Below are positions 47,028-58,168 of a DNA stretch of 64,000 bases, piece by piece (position 1 is the stretch's first letter; every line of letters starts with the position of its first letter). The notes below the pieces were generated by a model that had not been told where the DNA came from, searched no databases, and worked only from the letters and a program-made list of their open reading frames with translations. The DNA is from Ursus arctos (taxonomy: Eukaryota > Chordata > Mammalia > Carnivora > Ursidae): positions 46,445,833-46,509,832 of the forward strand of contig NW_026622764.1 of the NCBI RefSeq assembly GCF_023065955.2, read 5' to 3'. Position numbers and translations under genes: made by a program.

Positions 47028-47033
47028 AATAAA
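47028..47033 (+). terminator. L1 polyadenylation signal AATAAA
   Basis: AATAAA about 10 bases before the poly-A run that ends the full-length L1, in the normal place at the end of its 3' UTR. Confidence 0.85.
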
Positions 47034-47077
47034 AAATCATTAAAAAAAAAAAAAAAAAAAAAAGAAACTCTCAGAGG

Positions 47078-47439
47078 CTCCAAAGTTTGTGGCATAAGAT
47101 ATCAGGAGGATGAGGAAAATAGGAAATTCAGCATTCATATTGATTAGAATTATGCGTCTTCTCGTTCAACTTTCAACCTGTAATTTCCCCAACTTTCTTC
47201 AGGGATAGACATATTTTCTGGAACCACCTTCAGCTTGATTTCTCTAGGGGAAGCAAAAAGTGGGTGTGAGACATAAAATTTTAAAACGAAAAAAAGTCAC
47301 CCCGAGAAATGGATAACCAAGCTTCCTCTTTTTTAGCTTGGCTTACAAAATGCCTGCAACTCAGACCTATACTAGCAACATTTGGAAAGTTTCTTCCTGG
47401 GAAAAACTCTGGGAAAAACTGTGCTGCCCCAGGGAAGAC

Positions 47440-47473
<34 letters not shown>

Positions 47474-47499
47474 GCCACTAGCTGATCATCATTTATAAA
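47078..47499. other. Unassigned stretch downstream of the L1
   Basis: No gene or repeat recognised other than a (CT)n(TA)n run at 47440-47473. Confidence 0.45.
47440..47473. repeat. Compound (CT)n(TA)n microsatellite
   Basis: About 9 CT units followed by about 8 TA units. Confidence 0.95.
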
Positions 47500-48060
47500 T
47501 TGGTAGAATGGCCCAACTGTTGACAAGTCCTAAACAGAATTTCCAAGTGAATATGACTAAAAATTCAATAGAGGATGTAAGAGGAAATCTTTCAATAGTA
47601 AAGAGAGACCAAAATAAATAATAGAACTCTGATGAACACAAATAGAAGGAAATAGGAGGAAAAAACTAAATAAAACTGTTTTATATTTTAGAAGTGTAAC
47701 AGATAATAGTCATTTAGAACAAATAACTATGAGCTATTAAAAATATAGAACAAGAGCGCTCTTAAAATATAAAAACAGAATGGGAAGAATTTAAAAATAT
47801 CAAATGTGATGGATAAAACTCAGAATGTCCTAGAATTTGAAATAAAACATAATGATAGGCAAAAAAGGTAAATAAAAAGAGAGAGAGAAAGAGAGAAACA
47901 AAGACAATTAGGAATCATTTCTAATAATCAAATAATAACTATAGGAAAAAGGAATAGAAAAAAAAACAAAACAATTTTCCGGAACCGAAGGACAAATCTC
48001 CGAGTTGAAAGGTTCCACTGAGTGGCACTCTTAATGTACAATAATGATAATGATAATAAC
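47500..48060 (+). mobile_element. Possible old L1M/HAL1 ORF1-region fragment
   Basis: A-rich plus strand with 'ACAATTTTCCGGAACCGAAG', 'GACAAATCTCCGAGTTGAAA' and 'GGTTCCACTGAGTGGC', which resembles the 'ccggaact..aggacataagtctccagattgaaagggcccactgagtgcc' passage of old L1/HAL1 ORF1 regions. No frame is open. Family assignment is tentative. Confidence 0.4.
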
Positions 48061-48284
48061 AGCAATACCAAGTTATCAGTATGAAATTTTTAAACATGAG
48101 GGATTTAGCAATTATCTTATAGATTTTAGATAGAAACATATCAAAATTTGTTACAAACAAATTGTTGAAAATCAGACTTGGCTTGAGTTTTCCAAACAGA
48201 ATGTTGAATTCTAGTACAACGAAAAGAAATAATTGAAAATACAATCCTAGGTAATACATTTTCTACATAAAATTTTTCCACCTG

Positions 48285-48772
48285 TATTAGTTTCCTAGTG
48301 TTGCATAAGAAATCTCTACAAATTGAGTTGTTTAAAACAATGGAAACATATTCTTTCACAATCTATAGAGGCAAGGAGTCTGCAGTCAAGCTGTCAGGGA
48401 CACACTCCCTCCTATGGCTCTAGGGGAGAATCCTTGACTTTTCCAGTTTATGGTGGCTACAGGCATTCCTGGCTTGGGACTGCATGGCTCCAGCCTCTAC
48501 TTCCATCTTCACAAGGCCTTCTTGTGAAGGCTCCACAGTGTCTGAGATTCCAGTCTCTGTATCCTGTCCTCTTACAAGGACACTTGTCATTGAATTTAGG
48601 GGCATATTAAACCCCAGAGGATCTCATCTCTAGATCCTTAACTTAGTTACATCTGCAAAGACCATTTTTCTAAAAAAAAAAAAGAAAAAAAAAAGATCAT
48701 ATTCACTGGTTATGGGAATTAGGACACAGACATATCTTTTAGGGACCACCGTTCCTATCCCACTATGCCTAT
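48285..48772 (-). mobile_element. MLT1-type MaLR LTR
   Basis: Reverse-complement MLT1 text on the plus strand: 'TATTAGTTTCCTAGTGTTGC', 'TTGAGTTGTTTAAAACAATG', 'GGCTCTAGGGGAGAATCCTT', 'GTATCCTGTCCTCTTACAAG', 'ATCTCATCTCTAGATCCTTA', 'TTAGTTACATCTGCAAAGAC' and 'GGGAATTAGGACACAGACAT'. The whole LTR is represented, with an A-rich expansion at 48674. No internal coding part. Confidence 0.85.
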
Positions 48773-48991
48773 CAAACCATTAATAAGGTGCATATGTAAA
48801 ATGAAGCCTTTTTTTTTTACAAGAATGTACTAGAAAATTGAATTCCCTTGCCCACTTTCTTGGAATCTAATAGAGATTGTACTGCACCAAATAATGAATT
48901 AATCCCAACAAAGTACTATAAAATACCTAGTGAGCAAGAATTCCAACAGAGGAGAGTGTGGGTAGAAATTCCCAAAATAAAAAGACAGTCT

Positions 48992-49207
48992 AGGGGAGCC
49001 TGAGTGGCTCAGTCCATTAAGCATTCAACTCTTGATTTCAGCTCAGGTCATGATCTCAGGGTCCTGAGATCCAGCCCCACCTCAGCTCCACACTTTGCTC
49101 GGAGTCTGCTTGAGATTCTCTCCCTTGCCCTCTGTCCCTTCCCCTGATTATGTTCTCTCTCTCTCAAATAAATAAATACATACACACAAAAAAATCTTTA
49201 AAAAAGG
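48992..49207 (+). mobile_element. Carnivore tRNA-derived SINE
   Basis: Head 'GGGGAGCCTGAGTGGCTCAG', 'GATTTCAGCTCAGGTCATGA', 'CAGGGTCCTGAGATCCAGCC', CT-rich middle and AAATAAATAAATAC tail with 'AAATCTTTAAAAAA'. Flanked by AGACAGTCT at 48983-48991 and 49208-49216. Confidence 0.94.
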
Positions 49208-49216
49208 AGACAGTCT

Positions 49217-50790
49217 CATGGCAATTAGCAGTGCATCGGGCCAGAGTACAAATTGAAGCAAAATATAATAGGATTCCGAGAGGGAAGGTGAAAGGGAAAA
49301 AAAAGTGGAAATTCCACATTTGAGCATTTTGAAACAATTGGTAGGTGTTTGGTAGATCTGGTGAAATAGCTGAAATAAAAATATAAATTTTATTAACAAA
49401 ACAAAGTACATGCAAGGAAAATTTTAACTCCAGAAAAAAATAAAGAAATACTTAATAAAGAAAATGTTATAGGACATGTTTTAGCTTAGAAGGAACTGAA
49501 GATACACTAGAAAGATACACATTGAGCACTGATTTAACTAACAACTGTGATCAAACTTCAACTCAATTTTTACTATAGACCTATAGCTTCGCCTGAGACC
49601 ACAGAACACTTACTAAAATTGTACAGCCTTACAGAGTTCTTTATTAGTTCTATTTCAAGAAACCTATTTTATTGATTAGTCCTCTTGTGCATAACATCAA
49701 GACATTCACATCAGTTGTGGATGGTAGCAGGTACACTATGTGTGGTATAATCTAGGAGGAATCGTTAGAATTTTAGAGTCCTCGTTACCTTGACAACAAC
49801 AGGTAATGCCCAGCTACTCAGCGTGTGTTTCCACAGGATCCCAGGTAATTCCTCAGATATTAATGATAGTTTGCTCATTAAACTTGTGTCTCTGAAATAC
49901 TGGTTCTTATGTGAAACTGATTATATTTGCCTGTACTCTAATATAGTCTACTTTTGCAAGTAGAGGTGTTTTTATCTTAATTATCTTTCCCTTTAATTTC
50001 TCACATATTTCAAATTACCTGCTTTGAACAGAGGCAGCATGACTTCTGAGAAGACACATCTAAAATATCTTATACGGCTGGTCAATTTTCAGAAGCATGT
50101 GTGTATGTATATGTGTGTTGTGTGGTTATTTATTTCAGCAACTGATAAAACAGACATTTATAAATGATTAATAAAATTTTATAAGTAAACATGATGGCAT
50201 CAAAACAAAACCCAATGGTTAATGAACTTAATTGAGGCTTTTATTATCACAGTTCTGCAGCTGCTAATTCTCTGTGTGTCTTAAACATTAACAGGTAAAG
50301 CAAAGATCTGGAAAAAAAAAATGACAAGATTGTCAAGATTCTATAACCTAAGTTTGTGTCTAAATCACAATAAATAATTTCAAAAAGTGCAGATGAAGCC
50401 TCATTATCAGATATATGAGAAAGCTTGGCTCTCTCAAACATGTAAATCATTACAAATTGCAATATAAAATTTTCTCCCTATTTTGTAAATATATTTCTGA
50501 AAACCCCTGCTATAGCATAATCGTCATGAATAAATTAAACGATTATCAGAAAAAAACAGATTTGAGTGGCCACAGTCATTATGAATAAATAAAAACATGT
50601 TATTTTCTCTTTATTACTGACATTAAATGGTTTATATGGTACAACAATACACATTATTATCTTAAACATTTGGTTAATTAAAATGGGCACTGTGTATAAA
50701 AATGGGCATTGTCCAATAGCCATATCTTAGTGTTCAGGTAACCCTTCACAAGAGTGTCACCCAGCAGTTTTTTGGTTCTTTATCATGTTT
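49217..50790. other. Unassigned stretch, possible conserved non-coding sequence
   Basis: No gene recognised. 50.03-50.76 kb lacks any repeat I can name and is rich in homeodomain-like sites ('AATGAACTTAATTGAGGC', 'AAATTAAACGATTATC') and runs like 'CAGTTCTGCAGCTGCTAATT'. The 71-codon and 62-codon minus-strand frames here have no recognisable domain. Confidence 0.35.
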
Positions 50791-50794
50791 CTGT

Positions 50795-51180
50795 CATGAT
50801 AGCCTAGATGACACTGTGGTAGCAAAGAGCCCAAAATATAATTGGTTAATGCAACCAAGTTTATTTTTACCTTACATGTCCATCATAATTTGGCAAGGGA
50901 CCTCTACTCATGTTTATCACTCAGTGACTCCGGCTGATAGTGACCTCATCTGCACACATGCTGCCATGATCACAGAGGCCAGGGAAAAGCATCACAGCAA
51001 AGCAAACTCAGGATCTGAAAAGTTCAGCTTGCAATTGAGAGATGATGCTTCCACAAGCTTCCTGGGCCAAAGCAAGTCACATAACTAAGAATAAGTCCGA
51101 GGGGCATTGGTGTGTAATCCTCCCAAAAATGGGGAGCTGAGTATTTGTGAACAAGAATTCAGTTTACCACATCTAGAAAA
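50795..51180. repeat. Unassigned old repeat, similar in style to 31040-31270
   Basis: 'GGTAGCAAAGAGCCCAAAAT', 'CAACCAAGTTTATTTTTACC', 'TCATGTTTATCACTCAGTGA', 'CCATGATCACAGAGGCCAGG' and a terminal 'ACAAGAATTCAGTTTACCAC' follow a mammal-wide pattern I recognise but cannot name. A 90-codon plus-strand frame here (50816-51088) is therefore unlikely to be a gene. Confidence 0.35.
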
Positions 51181-52046
51181 CATCCTTTCTAATAACGGTT
51201 TTCTCTGATTTTTGTCCTTCTCAATTTATGTGTTCATTCTAGGGAATGTAATTACTTGGGTAATATAGAAATAAAAAATCCAAATTATGTTAGGGGAGAA
51301 AAACAAATACATAGGCAAATGTAAAATAATTTGTCTTTCTGGGGTACACAGAAATACAGTATAATAGAATATAGTATTGCTGTCTTCACCTCCTAAGAAA
51401 CTTGTGTCCATGAAAATACATTATGTTGTGATTTACAACAGCAACAACAAAACCCCAAATTGTTTGAAACAATAAAAGAGACATAGTACCCATTATACAA
51501 AGAATGGTCTGGGGAGGACATGCTAATGTGCCATGTATATCTGAGTCAAGAGCTCAATAAAATCTCTAAGAATCCAGCTTCTTTCTATCTTCTATTCTGC
51601 CATCGGGATTGCCTGATTCATCCTACTGTTATAGTCTCTGATAGTGAAAACCCTCTGTACGTCTGGATGCACACCATTCGGCCAGGAAAATAGTGATCAT
51701 ATAACTCTAGAATTTTCCAGCATATATCTCTTACGATTTTATCAGATTGAGTTGGGTCACATACCCCTTGCAGATTTAATAACCTTTCCTGATGGAATTA
51801 CACTAAATAGCTTAGACCTTGATTATAGGAAGACTTTCATTCTCCTAAACCACATAGGCTATATGAAAAAAGGTTGAATCTCCAATGAAAATTGAAATAG
51901 TTACCAAGAAAAGGGCAGTAATCACTATGATCAATATACAATTGCAATTTTTATCTCTGATTTTTATCATGTTATTTTTTTAATGATCTCTAAATGCATT
52001 CCCTAAATCTAAGATATATATTTGATTTCTACTAAGAAGCTTCATT
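51181..52046. other. Unassigned AT-rich stretch, no gene seen
   Basis: No recognised repeat or exon. A 77-codon plus frame at 51644-51877 shows no domain. Confidence 0.45.
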
Positions 52047-52058
52047 CAAAAAGGCTTC

Positions 52059-52282
52059 AGGGTTACCTGGGTGGCTCAGTCAGTTAAGTGTCTGACTTTG
52101 GCTCAGGTCATGATCTCGGGGTCCTGGGAACAAGGCCCTTATCGGGCTCCCTGCTCAGCAGTGAGCCTGCTTCTCCCTATCCCTCTCCCCGTGCTGATCT
52201 CTCTCTCTCTCTCTGTCTCTGTCAAATAAATAAATAAATAAATAAATAAATCTTTAAAAAACAAAACAAAACAAACAAACAC
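52059..52282 (+). mobile_element. Carnivore tRNA-derived SINE
   Basis: 'GGTTACCTGGGTGGCTCAGT' head, 'GGCTCAGGTCATGATCTCGG', 'GAGCCTGCTTCTCCCTATCC', (CT)n and (AAAT)6-CTTT tail followed by an A-rich end with C interruptions. Perfect 12-bp duplication CAAAAAGGCTTC at 52047-52058 and 52283-52294. Confidence 0.96.
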
Positions 52283-52489
52283 CAAAAAGGCTTCCATATG
52301 AATAACAACTTTACAACAGATTTAGCACTTTCAGATAATTACTGAATTTAGTTTGGAAAATGGGTTAACCAATTATGTTGTACCATATATATTAATCATA
52401 GTTATAAGCATATAGCCTTCAGTCTAAAAGGGAAATGTATTTGTTTGCTAATGAAAATGTAAAACTAAAATGTAAATAATTTTACTTCT

Positions 52490-52915
52490 ACTATGGCTGA
52501 GTAAGCTAACAGGATGAACTCTCCACTGAGAAAGATAATCTCTGGGGGTGGGAGAATACTTGAAGAGCATGCAAGATTTAAAAAAAAAAAAAAAAAAAAA
52601 AAAGCAGGCATTTATTTTGCCGGACCAGCATAAAGCAAGTTTCCCATTTTTATGGCTTTAGCCTGAGGGAAATCTATGGTCACAGGATGTCATGCAGTGA
52701 CTAAATTTCTAATAGAAAACTGCAGTATTTCTAGCCTGAAGAACTTGAAGACAGAGACTGGGAAAGTGTAACTATCGAAAAATGAGGTAGGATGCTGGAA
52801 AGTAGGGAGACATGTAAGAACCCCAAATTCTGTTCATGGCCAAAGTTTCCAACTGAATCTTGACTCCATGAGTGGGTCTAACTCAAAGCAACTTGCAGCT
52901 AAGAAAAACAAAACA
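52490..52915 (+). mobile_element. Old L1M 5' UTR fragment
   Basis: 'AAGCAGGCATTTATTTTGCC', 'AGCATAAAGCAAGTTTCCCA', 'GGCTTTAGCCTGAGGGAAAT', 'AACTTGAAGACAGAGACTGG', 'GGGAGACATGTAAGAACCCC' and 'AACTCAAAGCAACTTGCAGC' correspond to the 5' UTR of L1M elements as I remember it. An A24 run at 52580-52603 lies inside. Non-coding. Confidence 0.5.
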
Positions 52916-53039
52916 AATCAAAACCCGGAACTGACATTTGACCAGCCAACCACAATGAAAACACAGAGTATATAATTTTATTCCAACCAAGTTAACTGCT
53001 TTGTAAAACAAACTAACAAAAATTTTACACTGTTGTTTA

Positions 53040-53722
53040 CATAATTGGCATTGTTTACAATAGCCAAGATATGGAAGCAACTTCCGTATAGTGTCCATTG
53101 ATAGGTCAATGGTATGTGTATACACCACATTTTCTTCATTCATTCATGCATCTAGCTAGCTAGTTAGCTAATGGAATATTATTCAGCCATAAAGAAGAAT
53201 AAAATCTTATCGTGTGCAACAACATGAACAGATCTTGAGGGCATTATGCTAAGAAAAATAAATCAGACAGAGAAATACAAATACTTCAGAATCTCACATA
53301 TGGAATCTAAAATAAATACCCCAAATCAAACAAAACAAAACAAAATAATGACCACATAGATACAGAGAAGAGATTGGTGGTTGTCAGAGGTAGGGGGGAA
53401 AGGGTGGGCAAAGTGGGTGAAGGGAGTCAAAAGGTACAAACTTCCATTTACCAAATAAACAAATCGTGAGATGTAATGTATGGCATAATGACTGTTAATA
53501 GTTATAGTTAATAATTTAGTTCATAATACTGTATTGCCTGTTTGAAAATTGCAAAGGAAGTAAGTCTTAAAAGTTCTCATCACAAGAAAAAAAATTATAG
53601 CTATGTATGGGATTGGGTGCTCACTAGACTTATTGTGAAGATCATTTCTTAATATATACAAATCTCAAATCATTATGCTATACACCTGAAACTAATATAA
53701 TGTTATATGGCATAAAAAAAGA
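53040..53722 (+). mobile_element. L1 3' end, apparently nested in an older L1
   Basis: 'TGTTTACAATAGCCAAGATA', 'ATGGAATATTATTCAGCCAT', 'CAACAACATGAACAGATCTT', 'ATTATGCTAAGAAAAATAAA', 'TCTCACATATGGAATCTAAA', 'GAAGAGATTGGTGGTTGTCA' and a 3' UTR ending 'CACCTGAAACTAATATAATG' and 'GGCATAAAAAAAG'. 5'-truncated, plus strand. It lies between two stretches that look like one L1M 5' UTR. A palindromic CTAG-rich patch sits at 53152-53170. Confidence 0.88.
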
Positions 53723-53744
53723 AATACTACTTCAAGATAATAAG

Positions 53745-54085
53745 AAAATAATTCTTCAGAGGACTGTACCAGAATCAAGGGTCTAACATATACATCAATG
53801 ATATTTAGTCTTCAGACCAAAATTATGCAACACACACACATGAACACACAAAAAGCAAACAGTGAATTGTGCTCTAGGGAAAAGACAAAGGTCATTCCCA
53901 AGATGACACAGATATTGAAATGATCAGAAAATGAGTACGAAGCAACTATTAGAACTCAGGAAGGTAGAAAGGTAAGGAAAGGCATGCATAATGGATGAAA
54001 AGATAGGAAACTCCAACAGAGAAAAAGATTCTATGTAACAGAACCAAATGGGAAATTTAACATTGCTAGCTGTCTCTGAATACGC
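53745..54085 (+). mobile_element. Old L1M 5' UTR fragment (continuation)
   Basis: 'AAAGGTCATTCCCAAGATGA', 'CACAGATATTGAAATGATCA', 'GAAGCAACTATTAGAACTCA', 'GATGAAAAGATAGGAAACTC' and 'CAACAGAGAAAAAGATTC' match the downstream part of an L1M 5' UTR as I remember it. Probably the other half of the element at 52490-52915. Confidence 0.45.
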
Positions 54086-54119
54086 TTTGTCCAAATTCCT
54101 ATGAGTTTATTTAATTAAG

Positions 54120-54410
54120 AGTAAATTAAAGTGATGATTGCCAGACGGGAGAGGTGAGCGATGGGAAAAACCAGTGAAGGGGAGCGGGAAATGCAGGCTT
54201 CCAGCTATGGAAAGAATAGTCCTGGGAGTAAAATGTATAGGGGTATAATATAGTCAATGGTATTGTAATAGCATTGTATGGTGACAGGTGGTAGCTAAGC
54301 TTGTGGTTAGCATTGCATAATGGATAGAGATGTTGAATCACTAGGTTGTACACCTGAAGATAATATAAAATTGTGTTTCAACTATACTCAAATTTTTTTT
54401 TAAAAAGTAA
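54120..54410 (+). mobile_element. L1 3' UTR fragment
   Basis: 'GTGATGATTGCCAGACGGGA', 'GGTGAGCGATGGGAAAAACC', 'GCATTGTATGGTGACAGGTG', 'GTAGCTAAGCTTGTGGTTAG', 'GTTGTACACCTGAAGATAAT' and 'TCAACTATACTCAAATTTTT' form an L1 3' UTR tail. It could be the 3' end of the element whose 5' UTR lies upstream, with the body deleted. Confidence 0.75.
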
Positions 54411-57400
54411 CCTAACTGAGAAATAAACAATCTGGGGGGGGGGGATAAATTTAATAAATAAAGTGATCTTTAAAGACATTAATACTATGAAAAATATATT
54501 GTATATATTTACTGAGTTTTGGGCAAATGTATATTAAATATTTTATTAAAAACTTTCACTAGACCTGGATATCTATTAATTTCATAAGTAATTATATTTA
54601 GTGACCCTTTTGGTGTTTGGTCATTTTACACAAATAGCTGGAAAACTTTGGCACAAAAATTACATACTTCTTTGATGTTTTCTACTATTTCTAGTCAATG
54701 TTTTCTTAAAGAGGAATTTTCTTTCAAAAAGAGCAGCTCTCAACTCCTTCTAAATGGGATTAAAATCATATACAGTTTTAGAACATTTTTTAAACGTAAT
54801 ATTATTCTTTAATTGGTTATTACTACTGAGTCTCTAAGAACATCTGCAACTACATCAGAGTTTTTAGGATGCAGAGATGTATATTGTTATCAAATCCTTG
54901 TCATTAAGTTGCTCAGATGGTCTCAGAAAACCTTTCTACTGTTTTCTGACTGGGTTTCCTTGTCTTTTAAGCATAGATAATGTTATCATTTCTAACTCCA
55001 CCAACTTAACATGGTTATTATGATGAGGAAATAAAATAATGCCTGTAAAAATTGTTTGGGAATAGAAGCACTATATAAATAGGAATTTTGAGTACCCATT
55101 GACTTCTAACAGGTTATTTTAACCAACATAATTCTAAAAGAAGGACATTTTATGTCACATTCCTTACTAGCTATCATCTTAAGTGTTGCAAAAAAAGTAA
55201 AGAGGAATGCCTTACTTATGATGCTCAAAAAATATTGAAGTGCTACAATTTCTCCCTAGATACCCAGAAAAAATATATATGCTTCAGTAAACACAAGCAC
55301 AAGTAAGTCTTCCAAGAAAATTCACTGTTTTAGGAGTCCAGGTGAAACCAAAAACAGAAAAATCCAGGACATAAGGAACATCTCAAGAAGTTGTAAAAAT
55401 AAACTAGCAGAAAACTTCAGCAAGCAAATGTGAAAGACAACTGCTAACAGACAATTTAGAAGAAAAGTGAAAAAAAAAGTTGAAACAAATCAACTGAAAA
55501 TAAGCTCTGGATGAAATAATAATCAATAAGCGCACACAATATGCTGGACAAGTCTATCTTTCTACAAGTGCACTGGAGAAAACTGCCTTGAAGCTTCCAG
55601 TTTTAATCTTCTTCTCACCCTGACTCCAAACTTTTTTTCCTTTGACTGAGTAGAAATCTTACTTCATCAGAGGATCACAGCAAGATTTTATTTAAGAAAA
55701 CAGAGCAATAATAGCCAACACAAATTTGAATCTTTCTTCTCCAGGAGGTCTTTCCACTAATGTTGGAGAATATACCATCTGAACCCTCCAGGGGAAAAAA
55801 AACAAAATAAAAAAACCCCACAAAACTGGGAAAGAATTGACATCCCTTTTGTAACTTTCCAAAATATTGTTGATGGATTATACACCACCACTGTGCAGAA
55901 AATTGACATTAGGATAAAGAACTCAATATTATTTCACGTGTTCTTCACAACTATTAAAATTAAAATCATATAAATAGAAATTAAATTTTGTCAATTAAAT
56001 TTTGAATATTAACACTATGAATGTTTTTAATCTTTCTCTTGTCATTTTTATTAAAAATACATGGGAAGATACATGAATGTATATATAAATATTTTATATT
56101 TCTGTTATACAATGGAAAGTGGGATGAGTTTTGTTTGAGAAAGAAAAATCTGGATGAAAATCTTCATTACTTTTCTTGCCTCTTGTTTCAACATATCAAT
56201 AAAAATTACACAAAATGTAATTGATATTTTTATATAGTGTGAGATCATTTTATATCATAGATTGCAGCTTTATTCAAGCCATTCCGTTATATAACCAGAA
56301 AAGCTAAGTGATTCAGCAATAATATTTAGAATTGTAAGAAAGTAATATCACCAAATATCTATAAATTCAAATATTCTGTAATGTATAGAATTTATTATAT
56401 TATCTGAATTACTGTGAGTTTTACGTATTAATTTTTTCAGAGTATTTTCTACACACAAATAAAATAAAGATAAAATATATATATATAATTTCAAATCAAA
56501 GATAAAAGTGAAAACTGAGTGGAATTAAATAGGTGGCTAAATAGCTATATGTCTAAAAAGGGCTAAAAGGGGGGAAAAACCTTTTAACAATAAATATATG
56601 GTTGGGTGTCATTCTAAAAAATAAGGTAGTAAAATGGTTCAAATAGGGAATGACTTACCACTGATACAAATTAAAATTTCCCTTTACATACACACATGGC
56701 AGGATGTTCCAAGATTATATAGAAAAGAAAATTGCCTCTTCTTTGCTCATAATTTTCTAAGATTTTCTTGGTGGCTTCCAATTCTTCAACTTTTTAAAAA
56801 TCATTAATCATTCTTCTTTTTACCCTGTGTTGACATTCACAATTATTTCTCTCTCAGAACTTTTGATTTCTTCAAATTAATACTCAAAAACTTTTTTAAA
56901 AACAGTAAGATATTTTATAGAGTTGTATATTTTCACACTGCTGCCTGGAAATGGAATTTATTTGTTGTTCAAATAGACAATTGTTAAGAAAATTTCTAAT
57001 ATTAAGAAATATTATTTTAAATCCCTCATGTTTTCTATATTAATTAGAATTATCTAGATTAATAAACCTCTCTCTAAAGTTTTGTGTGTTATACACACAC
57101 TATCATGAATTTAACAAGGAGAGCCTGAAGAATTACTGCCTACATTAGCATTGAAAATTTCCTCACATAATCTCTCTCAGCCATCCACTAAAATAATTAT
57201 TAAGAAACATATCCCCATAATCTCAAACGGCTTTCATCCTACATTCTTCTAAAGACACCTAGCAGAAGAGAATAAAGTGATATTTATGTAGTGTATATAC
57301 GTGATAAGGAACTGGAATTATTATAACCTGGAAATTGTAGTCCCAAACAATACCCTGGGCAGAAAACAAAAAGATGAATATCCTGGAAGGAATACATTCT

Positions 57401-58060
57401 AGGGGTTATAGTTTTATCAATACCCCATTACTCAGCATGGCAGAGATATATGTCAGGGTAGAAAACAAACCTGCAATTCATTATACCAGTATTGGATGCA
57501 TGTTACTAAGCACTGGAATGGGGACTCTCAGCTAGGTGTTTGAATTTGTCTTTAAGAAAGGTATCTGAGGATGATATTCTATTAGCACGCTAATCTGTTA
57601 GCACAATAATGGATAGCTAGGTATTTTTTCTGTTAAGAATCCCTGATTATACATTGCTCTTTCTTCAAGATAAGAAAAGTATAAAAGAGAAAGAATATAT
57701 AAAATCACAACACTGGGCTTATGAAAAAGTAAGGCTGAGCGGGGATAAAGAGAAGAAATGGAATATATTAAAGACTAAGGGTAGCAGAAGTGAGAAAGCA
57801 TATAACAGAGAAAATTATATTAATATTTCTAATTTTATCAGGATGTAACGGATCATTCTGTCACCTTAGAAATTCCATATTTCAAAAGCATTGGCATCTT
57901 CTACTAAATCCTATTTGCTAATAGATTTAGTCCTAGACTAAAAATATGTCATATTTCCTCTTTTTGTAATATATAATTTACTTTTTTCTCTTTATAGATT
58001 TCCAAAACTAAAAATGTAAAACTGTCAGCCACTTGTCACTTTAAAAGTCAAAATTCACTT
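54411..58060. other. 3.6 kb AT-rich unassigned stretch, no gene seen
   Basis: No repeat family, exon or RNA gene recognised. Contains a G9 run near 54434 and short AT runs. The 67-codon (56021) and 64-codon (57654) plus-strand frames are A/T-driven and have no domain. Old unrecognised repeats cannot be excluded. Confidence 0.4.
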
Positions 58061-58168
58061 TATTTAATGCAAAGGGTAAAATCTACAATAATAATTCAAT
58101 ATATGAATCCTGTAAGTCAAGGAGAAGCTTATAGATCACCTATTCTCATATGTCAAGCAACCATCTTC

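Larger units (their letters stand above)
40628..47065 (+). mobile_element. Full-length carnivore L1, about 6.4 kb, inactive
   Basis: Begins at GGACTAGAGTTAAGATGGCA and ends in a 22-base poly-A, flanked by a perfect 12-bp target-site duplication AACTCTCAGAGG (40616-40627 and 47066-47077). Contains a CpG-rich 5' UTR, ORF1, ORF2 and a 3' UTR with AATAAA. Two SINEs are nested inside (41472 plus, 45200 minus), so about 400 bp of the length is not L1. ORF1 and ORF2 both carry frameshifts and stops, so it cannot mobilise itself. Overall preservation is much better than that of the other L1s here. Confidence 0.97.
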
